DNA of 44,297 nucleotides from the NCBI GenBank assembly GCA_902802985.1, contig CADCOE010000031.1, positions 1-44,297 of the forward strand, written 5' to 3'. A model generated the notes under the pieces. It ran no database searches, was not told the origin of the DNA, and worked only from the letters and a program-made list of their open reading frames with translations. Shown piece after piece: positions 15,461-25,738 of the stretch (position 1 is the stretch's first letter; every line of letters begins with the position of its first letter). This DNA comes from an uncultured Ruminococcus sp. Its GTDB lineage: Bacteria > Bacillota > Clostridia > Oscillospirales > Acutalibacteraceae. A program made the translations under genes and the position numbers.

Positions 15461-16801
15461 ATGAGCAGAGATATTAACAATAAATACTGGGATGAGGAAC
15501 TGGAAACTCTCCCGCACGATCAACTGGAAGCCAGACAGCTGGAGGATCTGAAAGAAATTGTCAAGTTTGCCTATGAAAATGCCCCTTATTATCAACGCAG
15601 TTTTGATGCGGCAGGTGTAAAGCCTGAGGACATCAAGACGCTCAAAGATATTGAAAAATTTCCCTTTATCAATAAAACAACACAGCGTGATACACAAGGG
15701 GTAGGTTCTTTCCTCGGAGAACTGGCAGCAGTGCCCGAAGAAGAGGTAGTGTTTATTTCGACTTCATCAGGTTCTACAGGTGTGCCGACAATGAGTCCGT
15801 TTACCAAGAAAGATTTTGATGAATTTCAGGACACCGAAAGCCGTTGGTTCTGGCAGGTGGGAATGAGACCGAATGACAGATATGTTCACGCTCTGAATTT
15901 TTCGCTCTATGTAGGAGGTCCCGATGTTATCGGTGCACAAAACTTAGGAGCTCTCTGCATTTGGGGCGGTACTCTTCCGAGTGAGCGGTTGTTATTTGTA
16001 CTCAAAACCTATCAGCCGACGGTGATCTGGACAAGTCCTTCCTATGCGTGGCAGCTTGGTGAAAAAGCACTTAAAAGCGGTATCGATCCCAAAAAGGATC
16101 TGAACATCAAAAAAATTATTGTAGCAGGTGAATTGGGCGGTTCTATTGATTCCACCAGAAAAGCCATAGAAGATCTGTGGGGAGCAGAGGTGTTCGATTT
16201 CTACGGACTGTCTGATATATTTGGAGCTTGTGCCGCAATGTGCGAAGCCAAAGACGGCCTGCATATTGCCGAGAACCATATCCTTGTCGAAACCGTTGAT
16301 ATTCATACAGGTGAGGTGCTGAAGCCGGGTGAAGTAGGTGAGCTGGTATTCACCACCCTGCGTAAGCACGCAAGACCGCTGATCCGTTTCCGTACAGGCG
16401 ACATAGGCTGGATCGATAATACCCCTTGCAAATGCGGCCGTACACATGGTAGAATACATATTAACGGCAGAAAAGACGATATGTTCATTGTTTCGGCAGT
16501 CAATGTATTCCCGAGTGATATTGAAGCAGTTATCCGTGAAATTTCTGATATTACAGGAGAATATCTTATCAGAGTTTTTGAAAAGGACTTCACCTGCAAA
16601 TACAGTGTTGAGATCGAAAAAAATGCAGATAACAAAAAATCTGATGAACAGATCGCCGCAGAAGTATCAGCCTCACTCAAGGCTCGTATCGGTGTAAAAC
16701 CGTACAGCGTCATCGTACATCCCGACGGAGGACTGGATACACGCAGCGAGCACAAGTCGAAGCGTATTATTGACGAAAGAAAGCTTGAATACAACATATA
16801 A
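15461..16801 (+). CDS. Phenylacetate-CoA ligase (PaaK) family AMP-forming acyl-CoA ligase
   Basis: The 446-residue enzyme belongs to the PaaK branch of the ANL superfamily. The P-loop SSGSTGVPT is near residue 106. FYGLSD (A5-like), FRTGDIG (A7) and CKCGRTHGRI follow, with a C-terminal domain after GRKDDMF. Relatives activate phenylacetate, other aryl acetates or small acids with ATP and CoA. TTTAGGAGG supports the start. Because it directly follows the oxidoreductase, it probably makes or uses the same acyl-CoA; direction and substrate remain open. PaaK-like proteins next to such oxidoreductases are common in gut Firmicutes. Confidence 0.85.
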   Translation: MSRDINNKYWDEELETLPHDQLEARQLEDLKEIVKFAYENAPYYQRSFDAAGVKPEDIKTLKDIEKFPFINKTTQRDTQGVGSFLGELAAVPEEEVVFISTSSGSTGVPTMSPFTKKDFDEFQDTESRWFWQVGMRPNDRYVHALNFSLYVGGPDVIGAQNLGALCIWGGTLPSERLLFVLKTYQPTVIWTSPSYAWQLGEKALKSGIDPKKDLNIKKIIVAGELGGSIDSTRKAIEDLWGAEVFDFYGLSDIFGACAAMCEAKDGLHIAENHILVETVDIHTGEVLKPGEVGELVFTTLRKHARPLIRFRTGDIGWIDNTPCKCGRTHGRIHINGRKDDMFIVSAVNVFPSDIEAVIREISDITGEYLIRVFEKDFTCKYSVEIEKNADNKKSDEQIAAEVSASLKARIGVKPYSVIVHPDGGLDTRSEHKSKRIIDERKLEYNI

Positions 16802-16816
16802 AAATAACCCCTACAG

Positions 16817-16847
16817 CGATGCATACAAAATGTTTTTGTATGCATCG
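16817..16847 (+). other. Perfect hairpin between ligase and aminotransferase genes
   Basis: The 14-base arms 16817-16830 and 16834-16847 are exact complements with a three-base loop. Only a weak T-rich tail follows, so it may stop part of the transcripts or act as an mRNA-stability element before the aminotransferase. Confidence 0.55.
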
Positions 16848-16876
16848 TCTGTTATTGATTTTCAGGAGGAAACCAT

Positions 16877-18049
16877 ATGCCTGCACTTTCAGACAGAACC
16901 AAAGATTTTACCGACTCGGTCATCAGAAGAATGACCAGAATTTCATTACAGTACAATGCAGTCAATTTATCACAGGGATTTCCTGATTTTGACCCACCCA
17001 AGGCAATCCTTGACCGATTGGCTGAGGTATCGCACGAGGACTATCATCAGTATTCCATTACGTGGGGGGCACAGAATTTCCGTGAGGCTCTTGCCCGGAA
17101 ACAGTCCGTACGGATGGGAAGAGAGATCGATCCCAACGGAGAAATTGTAGTTACCTGCGGCAGTACGGAGGCGATGATGGCAGCGGTTATGACCGTGACC
17201 AATCCCGGAGACAAGGTTGTCGTTTTTTCTCCGTTTTACGAGAATTACGGAGCAGATACCATTCTCTCCGGCAGTGAGCCGATTTATGTACCGCTGTATC
17301 CGCCGGAGTTCCATTTTGATCCCGAAGAACTGGAAGCAGCTTTTCGACAGCATCCCAAAGCCCTTATTCTTTGTAATCCCTCTAATCCCTGCGGCAAGGT
17401 ATTTACAGAGCAGGAATTAAAATTCATTGCTCAGCTCGCTGAAAAATATGACGCCTTTGTCATTACGGATGAGGTTTATGAGCATATTGTGTATGAGCCG
17501 AACCGCCATATTTATTTTGCTTCTTTACCGGGAATGTGGGAAAGAACGATTTCTTGTTCTTCACTGTCCAAGACCTATTCTATCACAGGCTGGAGATTGG
17601 GATATATTATTGCACCATCGTTTATAATAGATACCGCAAAGAAAGTACACGATTTTCTGACAGTGGGAGCGGCGGCGCCGCTTCAGGAAGCTGCTGTGAC
17701 AGGACTGTGTTTCGGGGAGGATTACTACAAAGAACTTCAGACAAAGTACACGGCAAAGCGTGAACTGTTTTTGAAAGGATTGGACGATCTTCATATCGCC
17801 CACACTGTACCTCAGGGAGCGTATTATATTTTGCTGGATATTTCTGAATTCGGATACGAAAGTGATCTGGAATTTTGTGAGATCCTTGCGAGAGATGTCG
17901 GAGTGGGAGCGGTACCCGGTTCGAGCTTTTTCAAGGAGAATGTCAATCATCTGATCCGCCTTCATTTTGCCAAAAAGGATGAAACACTCTGTGAAGCTCT
18001 GAACAGGCTGGAGGGTCTCAGAAAAAAAATCCCTTATCGTCAATCATAG
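16877..18049 (+). CDS. Class I/II PLP aminotransferase, methionine/aromatic (YbdL/KAT-like) type
   Basis: The 390-residue enzyme shows NLSQGFPDFDPP near residue 34, HQYSITWG, the NPSNPCGKV segment with the pyridine-contacting Asp in ITDEVYEH, the PLP lysine in SLSKTYSITGWRLG (near residue 235), and the C-terminal carboxylate-binding Arg in HLIRLHFAKKDE. The LSQGFPDF start is characteristic of methionine/glutamine/kynurenine aminotransferases. It would interconvert the 2-oxoacid of the preceding oxidoreductase with its amino acid. An AGGAGGAAACC site supports the ATG. A hairpin separates it from the ligase, and a strong terminator ends the operon behind it. Confidence 0.88.
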   Translation: MPALSDRTKDFTDSVIRRMTRISLQYNAVNLSQGFPDFDPPKAILDRLAEVSHEDYHQYSITWGAQNFREALARKQSVRMGREIDPNGEIVVTCGSTEAMMAAVMTVTNPGDKVVVFSPFYENYGADTILSGSEPIYVPLYPPEFHFDPEELEAAFRQHPKALILCNPSNPCGKVFTEQELKFIAQLAEKYDAFVITDEVYEHIVYEPNRHIYFASLPGMWERTISCSSLSKTYSITGWRLGYIIAPSFIIDTAKKVHDFLTVGAAAPLQEAAVTGLCFGEDYYKELQTKYTAKRELFLKGLDDLHIAHTVPQGAYYILLDISEFGYESDLEFCEILARDVGVGAVPGSSFFKENVNHLIRLHFAKKDETLCEALNRLEGLRKKIPYRQS

Positions 18050-18064
18050 TTAATAATATATGGA

Positions 18065-18124
18065 TGTTTCGACATTCGAAAATCGGATAAGCGGTCTGAT
18101 TTTCGAATGTCGGAACATTTTTTT
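18065..18124 (+). terminator. Terminator ending the importer-oxidoreductase-aminotransferase operon
   Basis: Arms 18065-18084 and 18098-18117 form a 20-base stem with one mismatch or wobble, followed by seven T. Confidence 0.9.
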
Positions 18125-18175
18125 GCGGAACTTCCTCCTCTCGGGAGGTTCCTTAGATAAAAGTTGTATGAGTAA

Positions 18176-18204
18176 TTGATTATTGCCGAAAAATAGTTTA
18201 CAAT
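18176..18204 (+). promoter_or_regulatory. Promoter of the GT-C glycosyltransferase gene
   Basis: TTGATT (18176-18181) and TACAAT (18199-18204) are 17 bases apart. Confidence 0.6.
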
Positions 18205-18276
18205 AGAGATAACGACAACGGTAACAAAAATGAGGAAAGACTGCCGTATCATTACAGGGGGAAAGGGAGGAGTTTT

Positions 18277-20079
18277 ATGTTGGAAAAACGGAAAGAATAT
18301 CGGAGATTGCCGATCATTCTGTTAGCGGTCATTATTTTGGTACAGATCATCCATATCGGGTATCGCTTTGTCAGTGAAAAAACCTCTTATCATTGTGATG
18401 AATTGTACAGTTATGGTTTGTCCAACAGTTTTTATCAGCCATTTTTAGAAGGCAGCGATGTTTATTCCGGTGACTTTCAAAATGTCAATGAATGGTTTTC
18501 GGGAAAAGAATACCGGGAATATCTGACTGTGCAGAAGGGAGAACAATTCCGATACGATTCGGTATGGTATAATCAGTCGAAAGACAGACATCCGCCGTTG
18601 TTTTATGCTGTTTTGCATACAGTATGTTCCTTTTTTCCCGATACCTTTTCTTTTTGGTACGGAATGATCCCCAATTTGATTTATTTTGCGGTAATGCAGT
18701 TTTTTCTGTATAAGCTGTCGAGAAATATTTTAAAATCAAAATATCTTTCACTTTTATTGTGCTTATTCTGGGGGTTTACCCCTGCGGCTGTCAATAACAC
18801 CTTGTTTATCCGAATGTACTGTATGCTGGCAATGTGGACGGTCATTTTGATGTATCTTCACTCCAAACTATATCAGAAACAGGAGCCGCCTCGTGGAAGG
18901 GAGTTTATTCCTCTTGTGATTGTAACGGCACTGGGTGCGTTGACACAATATTTGTTTTTGTTTGTTGCTTTTGTGACAGCAGTATGTTTTTGTATCCGAT
19001 ATTTGTTGAAAAAACAGAGAAAAGCATTTTTGCTTTATGGTTGTTCTATGCTGGGGGGCGTGTTGATTGCTTTTGCACTGTTTCCTGCCAGTATCAGCCA
19101 TTTGCTTTCGGAAGAAGGCAATGCGGTCAAAAGTATGTTTGGTACACAGATTTTGATTTCTTTGCGGTATTTGTTTTATAATGACGTCTTTTGTATACAG
19201 AGCCGCAAAGTGGTATGGTTGTTTTATTTTCTGCCCGCCGTTCTTGGAATTTTAGTGATATTGGCATTACCGATATTGTTCTTATTCAGGAATGATCCAA
19301 AAGTAAAAGCGTTTCCTTCTAAAATGAAACAGCGTTTTTGTTCGGCGGCATCTCACATCAAAAAGCTTGGCATTCGTGGGATTATTCGTGGGATATGGCA
19401 TAAAATGACTAATATTGATGGAATGTTGGGGATAATGTTTTTGTCGGTAGTGACCGTTGTTTTGGTGGCATCCTATACCGTATCGTATCTGATTGGCTTT
19501 GCCAACCGATATTTGTATATTATCTATCCGTTGGCAGCGGTCTGTGGATTTTCACTGTTGTATTTTGTGTTTTCCCGTGCCAGACACCGCAAACAAGTGA
19601 TGACAGTGGTGACAGTGCTGATGATATTGAATGTCTTTTTGCACGGGAATATTGTGTCCTATTGGCAGTATGAAAATGATCTGGATTTGCACAAGACCTT
19701 TCATAAGAGTAATGTTATTGTTGTGCTGAATGAGCGGTCGGACTTCAGTGCATTATCTTCTTTTTCTTATGAATTATACAATGCCGATGATGTGTTCATT
19801 ACCGACTACAATGATCTGTCGGATTGCTCTGAGCAGTTGAAAAAGCTTCCGTCCGATGCCCCGTTGTATCTGATGATGTATACGGGAGGAACATCTGACG
19901 ATGGGGCTGCCAATATTTTTTCTCATACTGCTTTTGACGGGGAAAAGTATTATCTGAAAAACGAAAATGTACAGGAATATTTGAACCAACATATTCCCAA
20001 GGAAATAGCACATCAATATGAATATATCGGGTCTTATGAATTTATAGAAGGTATGCATCTGATTTACCGACTTCGATAG
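18277..20079 (+). CDS. GT-C fold membrane glycosyltransferase (ArnT/PMT-like)
   Basis: The 600-residue protein has a first membrane segment at about 12-32. A loop with the acidic motif CDELYSYGLS follows, near residue 40, then RHPPLFYAVLHT near residue 105, both typical of GT-C enzymes that use a polyprenyl-phosphate sugar. Some ten further hydrophobic segments follow, and a soluble domain makes up the last ~130 residues. It probably glycosylates a cell-surface polymer or protein; donor and acceptor are unknown. AAAGGGAGGAG supports the start. It has its own promoter and stands alone; no other envelope gene is beside it. Confidence 0.75.
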   Translation: MLEKRKEYRRLPIILLAVIILVQIIHIGYRFVSEKTSYHCDELYSYGLSNSFYQPFLEGSDVYSGDFQNVNEWFSGKEYREYLTVQKGEQFRYDSVWYNQSKDRHPPLFYAVLHTVCSFFPDTFSFWYGMIPNLIYFAVMQFFLYKLSRNILKSKYLSLLLCLFWGFTPAAVNNTLFIRMYCMLAMWTVILMYLHSKLYQKQEPPRGREFIPLVIVTALGALTQYLFLFVAFVTAVCFCIRYLLKKQRKAFLLYGCSMLGGVLIAFALFPASISHLLSEEGNAVKSMFGTQILISLRYLFYNDVFCIQSRKVVWLFYFLPAVLGILVILALPILFLFRNDPKVKAFPSKMKQRFCSAASHIKKLGIRGIIRGIWHKMTNIDGMLGIMFLSVVTVVLVASYTVSYLIGFANRYLYIIYPLAAVCGFSLLYFVFSRARHRKQVMTVVTVLMILNVFLHGNIVSYWQYENDLDLHKTFHKSNVIVVLNERSDFSALSSFSYELYNADDVFITDYNDLSDCSEQLKKLPSDAPLYLMMYTGGTSDDGAANIFSHTAFDGEKYYLKNENVQEYLNQHIPKEIAHQYEYIGSYEFIEGMHLIYRLR

Positions 20080-20084
20080 AAAAT

Positions 20085-20247
20085 GTCGGCAGACAAAATT
20101 TTTGCAGTGACAATGGATTTTGATCGCTTTGCAGTGTGTGCAGCTATCAAAATCCCGATATAAAAAACGGATCTGTCAGAGAGTGGACTTGTCTATGCTG
20201 CCATCAACATACAAAATGAAGGTATTATGCGTATAGCATTGGCATAA
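20085..20247 (+). pseudogene. Decayed 3' end of an IS200/IS605-family tnpB
   Basis: Three reading-frame pieces join into the C-terminal TnpB zinc-ribbon pattern. A piece ending in DFDRF comes first, then LCSVCSYQNPDIKNGSVREW and TCLC (20127-20198), then AAINIQNEG up to the TAA at 20245-20247. The frame changes correspond to small deletions: the PSSQ part before LCSVC and the HDRDxN part before AAINI are missing. TnpB is an RNA-guided nuclease of IS605 elements. Only the tail remains here, so it cannot work. No tnpA is present. The IS right end follows directly. Confidence 0.75.
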
Positions 20248-20258
20248 TGCTAAAATAA

Positions 20259-20352
20259 GAACCGTGGGACATATGGGGATAGCTCATTGATACTGTACAG
20301 ATTGCTGTACTTGAGCGAGAAGCCCCACCTCTATAGGTAGGGGTACGTCATA
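20259..20352 (+). ncRNA. IS605-type right end, omega-RNA-like scaffold remnant
   Basis: The stretch after the tnpB relic resembles right ends of clostridial IS605 elements: gtgggacatatgggga, then tagctc, then an internal hairpin GTACAG/CTGTAC (20295-20300 / 20305-20310), gagcgagaagcc, and the terminal hairpin CCCC-ACCT / AGGT-GGGG (20323-20343). In living elements this region is both the transposition end and the 3' scaffold of the TnpB guide RNA, with the guide read from the flanking host DNA (here from about 20351 on). Whether it is transcribed is unknown. Confidence 0.65.
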
Positions 20353-20394
20353 ATTAAGTAAACAGAAGAATAAATCAGATTGGGAGCGATAAAA

Positions 20395-20964
20395 ATGAAG
20401 CTTTATGAAAAAACACTTGAGTCAAAAGAAATATTTGACGGAAAAGTTATTCACGTCATACACGACAAGGTCGAATTAGAGGATAAAACAACCGCTATGC
20501 GTGAAGTAGTGGAGCATCCCGGCGGCGTATGTGTTGCAGCTCTTACCGACAATGATGAGTTGCTGTTTGTCAGACAGTTTCGTTATCCTTATAAAGAAGT
20601 GCTGTTGGAACTGCCTGCCGGAAAATTGGAAAAAGGACAAAATCCTCTCGAAAACGGAAAAAGAGAATTGCTGGAAGAAACAGGAGCTGTTGGCAGAGAA
20701 TATATGACACTTGGCAAGTTGTATCCCAGTCCCGGCTATTGTGGAGAAGTGATCCATCTTTATTTCTGCAAAATAGACCACTATGAGCAGCCTGAACCGG
20801 ATGAAGGAGAGTTTCTGAATGTGGAAAGAATACCGCTCAACAAAGCTGTCGAAATGGTACTCAATCATCAGATACCCGATGCCAAAACACAAACAGCCGT
20901 ATTAAAAACAGCCGTACTGTTTGACAGACTGAAAGGAACACCGATAATGGGAGAGAAGAAATGA
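20395..20964 (+). CDS. nudF: NUDIX hydrolase, ADP-ribose pyrophosphatase type
   Basis: The 189-residue protein contains a NUDIX box around residues 79-101 (a Gly in GKLEKGQ, then the REL and EETG parts in KRELLEETGA). The upstream LPAGKLE and downstream YPSPGYCGE are typical of ADP-ribose pyrophosphatases, which split ADP-ribose to AMP and ribose 5-phosphate. ATG 20395 with GGGAG upstream is preferred to TTG 20380. It follows the IS605 remnant by about 40 bases and overlaps the next gene by four bases. Confidence 0.88.
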   Translation: MKLYEKTLESKEIFDGKVIHVIHDKVELEDKTTAMREVVEHPGGVCVAALTDNDELLFVRQFRYPYKEVLLELPAGKLEKGQNPLENGKRELLEETGAVGREYMTLGKLYPSPGYCGEVIHLYFCKIDHYEQPEPDEGEFLNVERIPLNKAVEMVLNHQIPDAKTQTAVLKTAVLFDRLKGTPIMGEKK

Positions 20965-21311
20965 TTAATCCGATAGTACTTATCATTACGGCGGCAATCC
21001 TTGTGTCGATATTGGTCGTCAGCATTATCAACAAGCCTAAAAAGCCGATTGTTACAGGGACAATTATTATCATTTTGGTGGGTTATATTCTGATGACCTA
21101 TTTGGTAGATAATTCTCTTGCTGCCTTTGATTCGGCAATGAGCTTTGATGGATTGGTTTGTTTTATTGTGATGAACGGCAAACCGACTTATCAGGAAATG
21201 GAGGCTGCGTTCAATACGTTAAAAATAATGGATATATCGCTTATCATCATTTCATTGGCATCACTGATGATAGAAATTATGGCTATTCTCAGAAAGGATG
21301 CAAAACGATAA
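20961..21311 (+). CDS. Small three-helix membrane protein of unknown function
   Basis: This 116-residue protein has hydrophobic segments at about 4-22, 31-48 and 92-109, separated by a short basic loop (NKPKKP) and a ~40-residue soluble stretch. No known domain is recognised. Start ATGA overlaps the nudF stop, and its 3' end overlaps or abuts hemW, so it is translated with them; the neighbours give no clear hint to function. Confidence 0.7.
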   Translation: MINPIVLIITAAILVSILVVSIINKPKKPIVTGTIIIILVGYILMTYLVDNSLAAFDSAMSFDGLVCFIVMNGKPTYQEMEAAFNTLKIMDISLIIISLASLMIEIMAILRKDAKR

Positions 21312-22419
21312 AATGAATTCTTTCAACCAACCGATCGGATTGTATGTTCATATCCCTTTTTGTGGAAGAAAATGTCCCTACTGTGATTTTTATTCCACAG
21401 CAGCGGATGCTGCTAAAATAAACGAATATGTTGCTGTTCTCTGCCGACAAATCACCCAATGTGGAGAACACATTCATCGAAAAGCGGATACTCTTTATTT
21501 CGGAGGCGGCACACCGAGCCTGATTGGCGCCAAGCGTTTGTCTGAAATCAAAGCAGCGGCAGAAAATGCCTTCATTCTTGACAAAGCGGAGATAACGGCG
21601 GAGATCAATCCTGCTAAGCAGGATTTTGATTTTTCACACTTGTACCGCAGTGGTTTTAACCGTGTTTCCATTGGATTGCAGTCAGCGAACGATGAGGAAC
21701 TTGCCTTGCTTGGCAGACTGCATAATTCCGCACAGGCAGATCGCTGCATCAAAAGGGCACAGCAGGCAGGGTTTGATAATATTTCACTTGATTTGATGAT
21801 AGCGACACCGCAGCAGACCAAGGAAAGTCTGCTGCGATCGCTTGCGTTTTGTGCCTCTCATAATGTGCAGCATATTTCAGCTTATCTGTTGAAAATAGAA
21901 GAAGGAACGCCGTATTTCCAAAAACGTTCCACTCTTGCACTGCCCGATGAAGATGCTCAGGCAGAAATGTATCTTTTGGTATGTGAAAAACTGCGTGAGT
22001 ACGGATTTGAACAATATGAAATATCCAATTTCGCAAAACCAGGGTTTGAGAGCCGTCATAATCTGAAATACTGGCACGATGAAGAATATATTGGTTTTGG
22101 ACCATCGGCACATTCCTTTGTGAAGGGCAGACGGTATTATTATGAAAGATCCTTTGAATGCTTTTACACTGACCAAAAAAGGGATGATGGTATTGGAGGC
22201 AATATAGAAGAATGGATAATGCTTGGACTGCGTCTGACCGAAGGAATTAACAACAAACGCTTTCGAGAGCACTTTGGGATGGATATTCCGAGAAAATATT
22301 TTGACCGTGCCCGAAAATTAGAGTCGTACGGACTTGTCAGAACGGATGAACAAAGCATACGGCTGACCATACAGGGTTTTTTAGTTTCCAATGCGGTGAT
22401 AGCGGAAGTTTTGAGATAA
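21298..22419 (+). CDS. hemW: HemW-like radical SAM heme chaperone (formerly CPO-like)
   Basis: The ~370-residue protein has the radical SAM motif CGRKCPYC (Cx3CxxC) in YVHIPFCGRKCPYCDFYS, the GGGTPS SAM loop, RVSIGLQS, and GFGPSAHSF in the HemN C-terminal part. It has the short N-terminus of HemW rather than the oxygen-independent coproporphyrinogen oxidase HemN. HemW proteins bind heme and probably insert it into respiratory proteins. The start could be ATG 21298, which overlaps the preceding gene, or ATG 21313 just after its stop; neither has a well-spaced ribosome-binding site, so coupling is likely. Confidence 0.88.
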   Translation: MQNDKMNSFNQPIGLYVHIPFCGRKCPYCDFYSTAADAAKINEYVAVLCRQITQCGEHIHRKADTLYFGGGTPSLIGAKRLSEIKAAAENAFILDKAEITAEINPAKQDFDFSHLYRSGFNRVSIGLQSANDEELALLGRLHNSAQADRCIKRAQQAGFDNISLDLMIATPQQTKESLLRSLAFCASHNVQHISAYLLKIEEGTPYFQKRSTLALPDEDAQAEMYLLVCEKLREYGFEQYEISNFAKPGFESRHNLKYWHDEEYIGFGPSAHSFVKGRRYYYERSFECFYTDQKRDDGIGGNIEEWIMLGLRLTEGINNKRFREHFGMDIPRKYFDRARKLESYGLVRTDEQSIRLTIQGFLVSNAVIAEVLR

Positions 22420-22421
22420 TA

Positions 22422-22459
22422 AAAACTGCGAACCGAAAATGAAATCGGTTCGCAGTTTT
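22422..22459. terminator. Bidirectional terminator between hemW and ilvC
   Basis: The 15-base arms 22422-22436 and 22445-22459 are perfect complements and carry A and T tracts at both ends, so they can stop both converging transcripts. Confidence 0.9.
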
Positions 22460-22494
22460 GTATTATTTGAAATTAGAGTATGATATGAGCAGAA

Positions 22495-24049
<1,555 letters not shown>

Positions 24050-24063
24050 TGTCAAAACTCCTG

Positions 24064-25683
24064 TTATCTGGACGACGTTTTCGGGTGGACCTTGCATATC
24101 AGAATGAACGGCTTGTCACTTCTAAGCATTTGTTTGGCATACTTTTCGGCATCCTCGTTAGAAGAAACGGTCACCGAATCAATACCGTATGCTTCTGCTA
24201 ATTTTTCAAAGTCGGGTACATCACTCAGTTCCGTAATAGCATAACGGCTGTTGTAGTGAATATCCTGCAGCTCGTGTACCATTCCAAGAACATTGTTTTC
24301 CATCACAATAATCTTGACATTCAAACCATTTTGGGCAATGGTAGCCAATTCATTGAGTGACATCTGAAATGAACCGTCACCGCATACCGCTACGACATCA
24401 CGGTTCGGTCTTGCCAATTTGGCTCCTACTGCAGCAGGAACGGAATAGCCCATAGTCCCCATACCGCCCGAGGTGAAAAAACGTCCGTCAGACATTTTGA
24501 AGTTGTTGGCACACCATATCTGATTTTGACCGACATCGGCAATGAGGATAGCTTTTTGACGGAGCATAGAGGACAGCTTGGCAATAAAGCTTTTGGGTTC
24601 CACAAAGCCTTCAAATCGGACAGGTTCTTTTTGATATTCTTCCTGTCGCTGATGGATATGGTCAAGCCATTCATCAGGTGCCTTATAATCAATATCCTTG
24701 AGCATCTGAGAAATAACATTTTTCATATCCCCGACGATCGGAATGGTTGTTTTCATATTTTTGCCGATTTCGGCAGGGTCAATATCAATATGGATAATAT
24801 TAGCGTGTTCTGCTACCTGATCGGGAGAAGCAACGGCTCTGTCACCGACTCTGGCACCGCAGAGTATCACCAGATCTGCCTCGTGAACGGTCATATTGGC
24901 AGCTTTTGTACCGTGAGAACCGATCATTCCGACATACAAAGGAGATTGCGACGGCATAACGCCTATTCCCATCATTGTGGATACCACGGGAATATTGGTT
25001 CGGCTTGAAAACTCACGCAGTTTTGGCTTTGCTCCCGATGTCAGCACACCGCCGCCCGCACAAATAACGGGACGCCGGGACTGGGCGATCATTTCCAAAG
25101 CACGTTTGATTTGCATTGGATGACCGTGTACGCTGGGTTTGTAGCCAATGATATTAACCTTTTCGGGATATTCAAAGCTTTCCAGTTCTGCTTCCTGTAC
25201 GTCAACGGGAACATCGATCAGTACAGGTCCGGGACGACCCGTGGAGGCAATATGAAAAGCTTCCTTAAAAATTCTTGGCAGTTCCGCAGTATCTTTGACC
25301 AGATAGCTGTGTTTGACGAAGGATTCGCAGGCACCCGTAATATCGGCTTCCTGAAAAACGTCACGCCCCAAAACATCGCTTCTGACCTGACCTGTAATTG
25401 CTACCATAGGGATAGAATCCATATAAGCAGTTGCAATACCTGTAATCATATTCAATGCACCGGGACCCGATGTGGCGACACAGACACCAACCCGTGACAA
25501 TGCCCTTGCATAACCGCTTGCCGCATGGGCAGCATTTTGTTCCTGACGAACCAGGATCGCTTTTATTTCTGTATCATGCAGTTTGTCAAAAAACGGACAA
25601 ATGACCGCACCCGGATAGCCAAACACGATTTCCACGCCTTCTTCCTGAAGGCATCTCACCATTATTTCAGCACCGCTTATCAT
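24064..25683 (-). CDS. ilvB: Acetolactate synthase large (catalytic) subunit
   Basis: The 539-residue TPP enzyme condenses pyruvate to acetolactate, the first step to valine and leucine (and isoleucine with 2-oxobutyrate). Visible are FGYPGAVICPFFD near residue 20, the catalytic Glu in RQEQNAAHAASGYAR (near 48), SGPGALN, and the TPP/Mg motif GDGSFQMSLNELATI with the later ENN near residue 440. AAGGGGG precedes the start. Transcription starts very close to it (promoter 25710-25738), leaving no room for a T-box or leader attenuator. Confidence 0.95.
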   Translation of the reverse strand: MISGAEIMVRCLQEEGVEIVFGYPGAVICPFFDKLHDTEIKAILVRQEQNAAHAASGYARALSRVGVCVATSGPGALNMITGIATAYMDSIPMVAITGQVRSDVLGRDVFQEADITGACESFVKHSYLVKDTAELPRIFKEAFHIASTGRPGPVLIDVPVDVQEAELESFEYPEKVNIIGYKPSVHGHPMQIKRALEMIAQSRRPVICAGGGVLTSGAKPKLREFSSRTNIPVVSTMMGIGVMPSQSPLYVGMIGSHGTKAANMTVHEADLVILCGARVGDRAVASPDQVAEHANIIHIDIDPAEIGKNMKTTIPIVGDMKNVISQMLKDIDYKAPDEWLDHIHQRQEEYQKEPVRFEGFVEPKSFIAKLSSMLRQKAILIADVGQNQIWCANNFKMSDGRFFTSGGMGTMGYSVPAAVGAKLARPNRDVVAVCGDGSFQMSLNELATIAQNGLNVKIIVMENNVLGMVHELQDIHYNSRYAITELSDVPDFEKLAEAYGIDSVTVSSNEDAEKYAKQMLRSDKPFILICKVHPKTSSR

Positions 25684-25709
25684 GTTATTCCCCCTTTCGG
25701 ATAAAGATA

Positions 25710-25738
25710 ATTATATCATTATGCAAAATCAGTGTCAA
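25710..25738 (-). promoter_or_regulatory. Consensus promoter of ilvB-ilvN-ilvC
   Basis: On the minus strand TTGACA (25738-25733) and TATAAT (25715-25710) match the sigma-A consensus fully with a 17-base spacer. The predicted leader is only about 20 bases. An inverted repeat (ATCCC / GGGAT) lies just upstream at about 25746-25763 and may be an operator. Confidence 0.8.
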
